Source: Candidatus Pacearchaeota archaeon
GTDB lineage: Archaea > Nanobdellota > Nanobdellia > Pacearchaeales > GW2011-AR1
Assembly: GCA_026395775.1 (NCBI GenBank)
Contig: JAPLYA010000145.1
Location: 1-10,682 of the forward strand
Direction of reading: 5' to 3'
Length of the DNA stretch: 10,682 nt
This document shows, one piece after another, positions 6,399 to 10,682 of this stretch. Position 1 is the stretch's first letter. Every line of letters starts with the position of its first letter. The position numbers and the translations under genes are program-made. Below the pieces are notes generated by a model, which saw only the letters and a program-made list of their open reading frames with translations, made no database searches and was not told the DNA's origin.

Positions 6399-7382
6399 AT
6401 GGTTAAGATAAGTGGAATAAAGCTGGATAAAGCAGATTTGAAATTACTTGGAGAGCTAGATAAGAACTGCAGAATTCCCTCGACAAAGCTAGCCAAGAAA
6501 ATTGGGAAGTCAAGACAGGCTGTGGATTACAGAATAAACCAGCTTCAATCTTCTGGTGTAATCACAAGCTTTAATGCTGCGATAAATCCCCATAGAATGG
6601 GATATAAAGCGTACAAAATGTATTTGAAATTAAAAAATATCCCCCAAGAAAAAGAAAAACTTTTAAAATATTTGAGAAATTCTCCAAGAATGTACTGGAT
6701 GGGGGTGTGTTCTGGTTCTTGGGATCTTATTCTTTCTTTTTTTGCAAAAAATGATTATGAATTTTACTCTATAAAAAATGATTTACTCTCTGAATTTAAT
6801 AGCATTATTGTTGAATCTGAGATCGGGGTGTTAGTTGATGTAAGACAATATCCAAAAATGTATTTTACAAATCAACTTGAACAACCAACAATGTTTGCTG
6901 GGGAGATTGTGGAAAATAAGATTGATACTCTAGATTCTTCAATTCTTGCTGCTATAGTTAATAATGCAAGAATTTCAATTGTAGAACTTGCTGTAAAAAA
7001 TAAGTCAACTGTTGCAATTGTTCAGAATAGGCTTAGAAGATTACAAGAGATTTGGGCAATAATTCAGTTTAGAATTGGTGTAGATTTAAGTAGGTTGGGT
7101 TTAGAATTGTATAAAACAATTATTCAAACAGAGAGATATACAAAAGAAGATGAGAAAAAACTCTTTTCCTATGTTTCTAGATTGCCAAATGTTCAATATT
7201 TTATTAGGAATCTATCACAAATAGAGATAGAGCTTGTGGTTTCAAATTATCAGGAGTACTATGAAATTGTTGAAAATCTAAAAAAGGAGTTTCCTGATGT
7301 AATTAAGACAGTTGATACTGTTTTAATGATCACAGATGAGTGGACCCCTGGATTCAGGAATTTATTGAAAGAAAAGGCCTAA
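6399..7382 (+). CDS. Two-module Lrp/AsnC-family transcription regulator
   Basis: This 327-residue protein is a head-to-tail repeat of the Lrp plan. The first winged helix is at about 9-56 (LDKADLKLLGELDKNCR, then SRQAVDYRINQLQSSGVI), followed by a ligand-binding RAM domain at about 60-155. A second winged helix lies at about 176-223 (LDSSILAAIVNNARIS, then VQNRLRRLQE), with a second RAM domain to about 315. Ordinary Lrp proteins have about 150 residues and one module, and bind DNA as dimers or octamers. Here one chain may act as a built-in dimer. The first helix-turn-helix looks intact (SRQAVDYRI); the second has STVAIVQNRL and may bind DNA differently. Divergent from the radical SAM gene, it is a good candidate for its regulator. 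An alternative start at 6390 adds three residues. Confidence 0.88.
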   Translation: MVKISGIKLDKADLKLLGELDKNCRIPSTKLAKKIGKSRQAVDYRINQLQSSGVITSFNAAINPHRMGYKAYKMYLKLKNIPQEKEKLLKYLRNSPRMYWMGVCSGSWDLILSFFAKNDYEFYSIKNDLLSEFNSIIVESEIGVLVDVRQYPKMYFTNQLEQPTMFAGEIVENKIDTLDSSILAAIVNNARISIVELAVKNKSTVAIVQNRLRRLQEIWAIIQFRIGVDLSRLGLELYKTIIQTERYTKEDEKKLFSYVSRLPNVQYFIRNLSQIEIELVVSNYQEYYEIVENLKKEFPDVIKTVDTVLMITDEWTPGFRNLLKEKA

Positions 7383-7406
7383 TTTCTAAATATATATTAT
7401 ATAAAC

Positions 7407-7429
7407 AAAAGCTATTTAAATAGCTTTTT
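7407..7429 (+). terminator. 22-base perfect palindrome with T-run after the Lrp-like gene
   Basis: AAAAGCTATTT is followed directly by its complement AAATAGCTTTT and a run of T. It sits 24 bases after the regulator's stop and could end its transcript. The same bases contain TTTAAATA (7415-7422), 24-27 bases before an ATG at 7442, so it may instead, or also, be a promoter. Confidence 0.45.
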
Positions 7430-7441
7430 AGTCTTAATAAT

Positions 7442-7540
7442 ATGAAAAGAGAAATGCTAGCATTGGATTCTAGAACTTTTACTAGCGCAGCTTATAGCTG
7501 TCTCTTAACAGGAATTAAATTCTTACACGATTCCTGCTAA
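7442..7540 (+). CDS. Possible 32-residue small protein
   Basis: ATG 7442 opens a 32-codon frame, MKREMLALDSRTFTSAAYSC followed by LLTGIKFLHDSC. A TATA-like TTTAAATA is centred about 24 bases upstream, the spacing used by other leaderless genes here. The protein has two cysteines and a short hydrophobic middle and matches nothing I know. The coding region holds hairpins (7488-7500, 7509-7536) and its stop lies in a third, so the transcript may instead work as an RNA. The frame could be chance. Confidence 0.3.
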   Translation: MKREMLALDSRTFTSAAYSCLLTGIKFLHDSC

Positions 7541-7561
7541 GTTAAAAAAACTTCAGCAGGA
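7488..7561 (+). promoter_or_regulatory. Series of hairpins with two mutually exclusive pairings
   Basis: CAGCT at 7489-7493 pairs with AGCTG at 7496-7500 or so across a TAT loop. CAGGAAT 7509-7515 pairs with ATTCCTG 7530-7536. The latter bases also belong to a stronger stem: 7532-7538 with 7555-7561, extended by 7539-7543 with 7549-7553 past one bulged C (12 bp, A5 loop). The last two stems share 7532-7536 and cannot form together, as in attenuators. AGCAGGA, the closing strand, lies 14 bases before the next gene's ATG and is the only Shine-Dalgarno-like bases there. Confidence 0.4.
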
Positions 7562-7575
7562 TTTGAACTTTTAAA

Positions 7576-7866
7576 ATGATAAAAATGACACAACCCACAT
7601 TTTCCGCACTTGAACTTTGCTCTAGATGCATTCATACTGAAATACAAGGATGGATGGATGAGAGATGGCAGGAGATAGACTTAGCAACAAAAAACCTGAT
7701 TGTTCAGGAGCTGAGAACAGTCAAGCTTAAACCAGGGGTTTGTGTGGCTTGCAATAACACCTTAATAGCTGATAAGATAGCTGAAAGAGTTCTTTCTATA
7801 CTTGAGGAGAGAAAAATATCTGAGGAGATAGTTAAAGAGTTTAAGAAGTATTTTCTTGGGTTTTAG
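7576..7866 (+). CDS. Small two-CxxC (probably zinc-binding) protein of unknown function
   Basis: The 96-residue protein has C15-S-R-C18 and C56-V-A-C59, a four-cysteine set that could bind one zinc. Between them is a helical stretch rich in Trp and Glu (IQGWMDERWQEID). The C-terminal third (residues about 64-93) is an amphipathic helix region rich in Glu and Lys. The pattern resembles, from memory, small uncharacterised proteins of DPANN archaea; no function is known to me. Start may be residue 1 (7576) or the Met at residue 4 (7585). It could be transcribed with the preceding structured region, whose last hairpin ends 15 bases before the start and may control translation. Confidence 0.7.
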   Translation: MIKMTQPTFSALELCSRCIHTEIQGWMDERWQEIDLATKNLIVQELRTVKLKPGVCVACNNTLIADKIAERVLSILEERKISEEIVKEFKKYFLGF

Positions 7867-8036
7867 TTATTGTCAAAAACTCAACAGGAATTTTCATGCA
7901 CCCCAAAAATGCCTTTTCTTTCTGCGGGTTAAAACAGGTAGCATACGAACAAGAGCATTTTTGATGTGTTAAAAAGAAAACTATTTGGTTGCAAGATTGC
8001 GGATTTTCAAAGCTTTTTACACTAATTACCAAACTG
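7867..8036. other. Stretch without a convincing gene
   Basis: No frame here has a credible start or protein pattern. The one visible structure is a 9-base inverted repeat: CAAAAATGC at 7904-7912 and GCATTTTTG at 7955-7963, separated by 42 bases. It could be the base of a small structured RNA, but no promoter or T-run pins down its ends. Confidence 0.4.
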
Positions 8037-8183
8037 ATGAAAACAATTGAAAAGTATACAAAACATCAGTTAGATATTAGCTCTAAAATAAAAAATGATA
8101 AGAATTTTAAACCCTCTAATATTAAAAAAAGAGTTATAGTCATATCGCTTCTAAGATATATGTATATGAATAATTTAACTTAA
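8037..8183 (+). CDS. Possible 48-residue basic small protein
   Basis: ATG 8037 opens MKTIEKYTKHQLDISSKIKN and ends after ISLLRYMYMNNLT, strongly basic (about 11 Lys/Arg). A TTG at 7989 would extend it by 16 residues. In favour: the stop codon begins a small hairpin with a T-run (8181-8199) that looks like a terminator. Against: no promoter or Shine-Dalgarno sequence is visible and no family is recognised. It may be chance or the tail of a lost gene. Confidence 0.3.
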   Translation: MKTIEKYTKHQLDISSKIKNDKNFKPSNIKKRVIVISLLRYMYMNNLT

Positions 8184-8199
8184 ACCTCTGGTTTATTTT
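8181..8199 (+). terminator. Hairpin plus T-run
   Basis: TAAACC pairs with GGTTTA across TCT and is followed by TTTT. It ends whatever is transcribed across the 8037-8183 region. Confidence 0.4.
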
Positions 8200-8224
8200 G
8201 TTACTTAAGAATAATAACAAAATA
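8194..8224. promoter_or_regulatory. 10-bp inverted repeat just upstream of the JAMM gene promoter
   Basis: TATTTTGTTA at 8194-8203 and TAACAAAATA at 8215-8224 match perfectly across an 11-base spacer that includes CTTAAG. It ends 6 bases before the TATA box at 8231. It could be an operator or a second terminator arm, since its left arm overlaps the T-run of the hairpin above. Confidence 0.45.
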
Positions 8225-8225
8225 G

Positions 8226-8237
8226 AAAGATTTAAAA
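8226..8237 (+). promoter_or_regulatory. BRE/TATA promoter of the JAMM-like gene
   Basis: AAAGA followed by TTTAAAA (8231-8237) is centred 26 bases before ATG 8260, giving a leaderless transcript. Confidence 0.65.
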
Positions 8238-8259
8238 GCCAAATTCCCAATTTAATACA

Positions 8260-9150
8260 ATGGACAAAGATACCGCAAAATCGTGGAGAGATTATGCTTT
8301 AAAAGAAAGAATAGAAAGAGTAGCAATAGCCCCATCTCCCAAAACACTGCTAGAAAACACCGCTATTGAATGCTGGGGGTCTAAGCATCCCGAACAAGCA
8401 GGATTTGTTTGTGGGCTAGTTGAAGGAAATACTTTTTATATTCTACATGGCAATTATTTAGCTAGTTCTCATAATGCTGAAGTTAGGATACCAAGAAGGC
8501 TACACCCCACTGACGAACAAGAGACATTAGAAGTTGGTGCAGAATTCCCAAATTTTAGAACTGTAGTTTATCATTCTCACCCAAAAATTACAGAAGAGGA
8601 TTTTAAAAAATTATTTCCTGGTCACGAGCATACTCTAGAGCTGTTCAAGCGAGAAATAGAATCGGGGGTCTATAATTGGTTAGTCAGTGGGAGGGGAAAA
8701 CCTTCTCTTGACAGAGTACTTACTGAAAACTTAACAAGAGGGCTTAGCGAAGAGGATATAGCTGTTACACCCGGGAACTATCATTTGCTTATAACACATA
8801 CTGCAAGGAAAGCAGATCCAAGGGCATATATTAATTTCTGGGAAATTAACGATAGAAGAAGGTCAGAGGGGCTTGTCCGAGTAGAAAGAATGAAACCCCC
8901 CGAGATAAAACATTTTGCACAAACTGAAAGAAGGATGGAAGAAATTCGCAGAGAAGTAAATAAGAGACTTTATGGTTATAATGGGCTAGAAACAGATGAA
9001 GAGTGGGATGCAATTTATCATGAAGTTGCTCCAAGAATCTTTGCAATTCAAGATGAGAAAGCAAGATTTTATCAGATTCAAGAAGGAGAAAGTTACCAAA
9101 ATCCTGGAGAGAGCCCAAGTCTCGGATTATCTATAGCACAAAATTTATAA
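8260..9150 (+). CDS. JAMM/MPN-domain metalloprotease-like protein with a long insertion
   Basis: The 296-residue protein shows a JAB/MPN core. PEQAGFVCG (44-52) supplies the catalytic-type E45 before a glycine turn. VVYHSHP has the metal ligands H105 and H107. The S-x-x-D half of the JAMM motif is not at its usual eight residues further on; a fitting S163-E-E-D166, followed by the strand YHLLITH, lies after about 50 extra residues (110-160). So the motif seems complete but split by an insert. JAMM enzymes cut isopeptide bonds to ubiquitin-like or SAMP proteins, or trim sulphur carriers. No E1, E2 or ubiquitin-like gene lies in the window. Residues 210-275 are charged and helical. The start is set by the promoter 26 bases upstream. 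Confidence 0.75.
   Translation: MDKDTAKSWRDYALKERIERVAIAPSPKTLLENTAIECWGSKHPEQAGFVCGLVEGNTFYILHGNYLASSHNAEVRIPRRLHPTDEQETLEVGAEFPNFRTVVYHSHPKITEEDFKKLFPGHEHTLELFKREIESGVYNWLVSGRGKPSLDRVLTENLTRGLSEEDIAVTPGNYHLLITHTARKADPRAYINFWEINDRRRSEGLVRVERMKPPEIKHFAQTERRMEEIRREVNKRLYGYNGLETDEEWDAIYHEVAPRIFAIQDEKARFYQIQEGESYQNPGESPSLGLSIAQNL
9144..9150 (+). promoter_or_regulatory. TATA box overlapping the JAMM gene's stop codon
   Basis: TTTATAA is the end of the JAMM-like gene and is centred 26 bases before ATG 9173, the leaderless spacing used elsewhere here. Confidence 0.4.
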
Positions 9151-9172
9151 CCCCCTAATAAATCTCATTCTT

Positions 9173-9313
9173 ATGTCAGAAATGCGAGTATTAACAAGCA
9201 TTTCTGATCATCCTAAAATTCAGAACATTAGTGATGAATTTTTTGATCACAAATTCATAGTCATATCAAAGGTAATATTAGTATTTATACTATTATTACT
9301 TCGGCTGATATGA
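9173..9313 (+). CDS. Possible 46-residue peptide with C-terminal membrane segment
   Basis: ATG 9173 opens a 46-codon frame: MSEMRVLTSISDHPKIQNIS, a short acidic part (DEFFDH), then a hydrophobic end (IVISKVILVFILLLL) closed by Arg-Leu-Ile. The layout, a soluble head and one tail-anchor-like helix, resembles small membrane peptides including type I toxins, but there is no homologue I recognise. A well-placed TATA box lies 26 bases upstream. Its first codons form a perfect 10-bp stem (9176-9185 with 9198-9207) that would hide the start region. The GC-rich hairpin 9316-9342 begins 3 bases after its stop. Confidence 0.4.
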   Translation: MSEMRVLTSISDHPKIQNISDEFFDHKFIVISKVILVFILLLLRLI

Positions 9314-9315
9314 TA

Positions 9316-9342
9316 GTCAGGGAGCTCGCGGCGCTCCCTGAC
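9316..9342. other. Very GC-rich perfect hairpin
   Basis: GTCAGGGAGC pairs with GCTCCCTGAC around TCGCGGC, a 10-bp stem with about 70 percent GC in surroundings near 30 percent. No T-run follows. It could be a transcript end, an element-end structure or part of a structured RNA. Confidence 0.6.
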
Positions 9343-9371
9343 ACCCAAGCGATTTCAAATCAGTGGTCAAT

Positions 9372-9570
9372 ATGAAAATCTTGAATATTCTTATTTTTTT
9401 ATTATTCTTGTAAATCTCATATTTTTAGGATATTTTGCTTCTATCACAAGCAACGTAGTAAAAGAAAAAGAGTTCTAGCAAACCTAACTCAAGCTATAGA
9501 TGGAGACACAATTGAATTACAGGATGGACGACATTGTAGGCTGCTAGGGATAAATAATAAAGGTGTATAG
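9372..9570 (+). pseudogene. Decayed thermonuclease (SNase-like) gene
   Basis: Three frames must be joined. The first gives MKILNILIFLLFL, a signal-peptide start, to a stop at 9411. The second reads LVNLIFLGYFASITSNVVKE, to a stop at 9476. The third reads LTQAIDGDTIELQDGRHCRL and then LGINN, to a stop at 9568. The DGDTIEL-x-DGR-x-x-R-L-L-GI segment is the hallmark of secreted staphylococcal-nuclease-type enzymes, with the metal-binding Asp of the DGDT turn and a catalytic-region Arg. About two thirds of the enzyme, including the second catalytic Arg and Glu region, is missing. With two frameshifts and the truncation it cannot be active. Confidence 0.75.
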
Positions 9571-9606
9571 CTTTTGTTATTCATAAACGCGAAAACTGCT
9601 CTACAG

Positions 9607-9619
9607 AAAAGCTTAAATA
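9607..9619 (+). promoter_or_regulatory. BRE/TATA promoter of the leader peptide-NYN-DUF2283 unit
   Basis: AAAAG followed by CTTAAATA (9612-9619) is centred 28 bases before ATG 9644 and 69 before the NYN start. It therefore suits the leader peptide, with the NYN gene second on the transcript. Confidence 0.5.
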
Positions 9620-9643
9620 TGTGGTGTTCTTAACTGATATAAC

Positions 9644-9688
9644 ATGATCGCTAGTGATCTCCGGGTCACTAGTCTTTTTATAAAATGA
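9644..9688 (+). CDS. Possible 14-residue leader peptide overlapping the NYN start
   Basis: ATG 9644 reads MIASDLRVTSLFIK and stops with TGA 9686-9688, sharing ATGA with the NYN start at 9685. That overlap is a classic translational-coupling arrangement, and the promoter spacing picks this ATG rather than the NYN one. The hairpin and T-run at 9650-9679 lie inside it. Its residues suggest no function of their own. Confidence 0.45.
   Translation: MIASDLRVTSLFIK
9650..9679 (+). promoter_or_regulatory. Hairpin with T-run inside the leader, attenuator-like
   Basis: CTAGTGA 9651-9657 pairs with TCACTAG 9666-9672 (plus a G-T pair outside) around TCTCCGGG, followed by TTTTT at 9675-9679. It could end transcription before the NYN gene unless the leader is translated. 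Confidence 0.5.
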
Positions 9689-10236
9689 GCGATTGTATAG
9701 TTTTTATTGATGGTGCTTATCTTTCATTGGTCTCTAAATTTTTTGGTAAGGGGAAACCACTTAAGTTTAATATTAAAAAATTTGCTGAAAACCTCGCTAG
9801 AGATCAGAATCTAGTTTGTAAGGATATATTCTATTATAATTGTCCTCCATTTCAAGGAACTCCCCCAACCGAAGAACAAGAAAGAAGAAAAGCAGGCTAC
9901 GACAAATTTATTTCCAAGCTCGATTTATCAGGAATTAAAATAAGAGAAGGAAGATGCCAGATGATAAACAACGAATATACCCAAAAAGGAGTGGATGTAT
10001 TGTTAAGCATAGACTTAGTTAGGAATGCTTCCAGGATAAAGAAGTTTATTCTTGTTGCATGCGATACTGATTTTGTTCCTGCTATTGAAGATATAAGAGA
10101 GAAAAACAGAGTTGAAGTTATCTTGTATTACTTAAAGGATAACGACCCAATGTTCTCTATGTCAGATCATATTTTGAGTGTTTGTGATAAGAAAGTAAGA
10201 TTGAAAAAAGAAGATTTTGACAAGGCAGGGTTCTAA
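9685..10236 (+). CDS. NYN-domain (PIN-like) ribonuclease
   Basis: The 183-residue protein is a stand-alone NYN/LabA-type nuclease. IVFIDGAYL carries D9 at the end of the first strand; KGVDVLLSIDLV carries D104 and D110; VACDTDFVPAI carries D127 and D129. These are the acidic residues that hold Mg in the PIN-like fold. ILYYLKDNDPMFSMSDHIL near the end fits the last strand and helix. NYN proteins cut RNA, acting in tRNA or mRNA turnover or as toxins. It follows the leader peptide by an ATGA overlap and precedes the DUF2283 gene by 2 bases, so all three should be one transcript. No Shine-Dalgarno sequence lies before its ATG. Confidence 0.88.
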   Translation: MSDCIVFIDGAYLSLVSKFFGKGKPLKFNIKKFAENLARDQNLVCKDIFYYNCPPFQGTPPTEEQERRKAGYDKFISKLDLSGIKIREGRCQMINNEYTQKGVDVLLSIDLVRNASRIKKFILVACDTDFVPAIEDIREKNRVEVILYYLKDNDPMFSMSDHILSVCDKKVRLKKEDFDKAGF

Positions 10237-10238
10237 CT

Positions 10239-10592
10239 ATGGAAGAGATCATGGAAAACTTTGGATTTAACTATGATGAAGAGAATGATGACTTATTCGC
10301 ATACAAAGAAGGTGGCAAATCAGCAGGAGCAGTTGAGCTTGGTAATTTTGTGCTAGATTTTGACGACAAGGGGAATCTTGTTGCTATGGAAATCTTGGAA
10401 GCATCTAAGATTTTGGCTAAGATACTCTCAAAAATAATGAAGCTTGCGAAGATTAAGGAAATAAGGGTGAATATTGTAAATTTGAGAAATATGGCAGCAA
10501 TAAAATTTGAAATAGCTACTGATTCTGAGCGGGAAAGTGCAAATATCTTAATTCCGCATATAATTGAAAGAAGCCCTGCTTTGAGCTATTAA
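10239..10592 (+). CDS. DUF2283-domain protein, possible partner of the NYN nuclease
   Basis: The 117-residue protein begins with a DUF2283-like domain. YDEENDDLFAYKEG (about 12-25) and FVLDFDDKGNLVAMEILEAS (about 37-56) match the family pattern of a Y-D-x-x-x-D-x-L-Y strand and a D-x-x-G-x-[IV]-x-x-[IM]-E-I-L-x-AS strand and helix. The last 55 or so residues (LSKIMKLAKIKEIRVN, then NMAAIKFEIATDSE) are an extension beyond the domain. From memory DUF2283 genes often sit beside small toxin-like genes such as DUF4258, so an antitoxin role is plausible but unproven. The start may be 10239 or the Met at 10251; 10239 leaves 2 bases after the NYN stop. Confidence 0.8.
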   Translation: MEEIMENFGFNYDEENDDLFAYKEGGKSAGAVELGNFVLDFDDKGNLVAMEILEASKILAKILSKIMKLAKIKEIRVNIVNLRNMAAIKFEIATDSERESANILIPHIIERSPALSY

Positions 10593-10682
10593 TTCTTAGC
10601 GAGCGTAAGATAAATAATAAAAGTGCATAAGATAGATGGAAAAATAAACACGCTATCTCTCTGGTTTTTTGAGTTGCGATTT

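Larger units (their letters stand above)
9549..10630. repeat. Imperfect 22-base direct repeat bracketing the NYN-DUF2283 unit
   Basis: 9549-9570 and 10609-10630 share 19 of 22 bases (GATAAATAATAAA then [AG]GTG-ATA), 1060 bases apart. The left copy is the end of the decayed thermonuclease. The sequence is low in complexity, so chance is a real possibility. Confidence 0.35.

Noticed and set aside
7540..7580. Minus-strand GTTCAAATC, resembling a tRNA T-loop
   Set aside because: The flanking bases cannot form a T-stem and no cloverleaf fits around it.
7841..8032. Minus-strand 63-codon frame with several cysteines (CSCSYATC, FLGCMKIPVEF)
   Set aside because: The cysteine pattern is tempting, but it has no promoter, overlaps the end of the CxxC gene and matches no family I know.
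8846..9118. Minus-strand frame inside the JAMM-like gene
   Set aside because: Leu/Phe-rich antisense shadow of Glu/Lys codons.
10653..10682. Minus-strand open frame ending KSQLKKPER at the right edge
   Set aside because: Ten codons are too few to tell a gene end from chance.

Overview
The window looks like a piece of an AT-rich archaeal genome, most likely a small-genome DPANN lineage of the Woesearchaeota/Pacearchaeota kind. The lineage is an inference from gene content and promoter style. At least five genes have a TATA-like box centred about 24-28 bases before the start codon and little or no Shine-Dalgarno sequence, as in leaderless archaeal transcription. The gene content also fits: HtpX, a two-module Lrp/AsnC regulator, a small archaeal HTSI..LPKG protein, SIMPL, NYN and DUF2283. 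No rRNA, tRNA, CRISPR array or phage structural gene was seen.

Left part (1-2400). The window opens inside the first codons of an IS110-family transposase on the minus strand. Its upstream leader holds two perfect hairpins and may carry the element's bridge RNA. Next come htpX and a convergent small winged-helix-like gene. A patch of genome debris follows: the tail of a lost winged-helix regulator, two tandem paralogous small genes made by a 277-base duplication, and a frameshifted scrap of a second htpX.

Middle (2400-7570). The minus strand carries a membrane-anchored SIMPL protein, a PurN-type formyltransferase, a thioredoxin-reductase-like flavoprotein and a radical SAM protein with extra C-terminal cysteines. 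The last two probably form an operon. It is transcribed divergently from the two-module Lrp regulator, and a perfect 8-3-8 palindrome sits on the predicted radical SAM start site. A structured stretch with a possible 32-residue gene and two competing hairpins follows.

Right part (7570-10682). Here lie a small two-CxxC protein, a poorly coding stretch, a JAMM/MPN metalloprotease-like gene with a long insertion inside its metal motif, a possible 46-residue membrane peptide, a very GC-rich hairpin and a decayed thermonuclease gene. The window ends with a compact three-part unit: a 14-codon leader peptide overlapping a hairpin with a T-run, an NYN ribonuclease joined to it by an ATGA overlap, and a DUF2283 gene 2 bases later. 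This is the best candidate for an undescribed system, possibly toxin-antitoxin-like, but that role is inferred from architecture alone.
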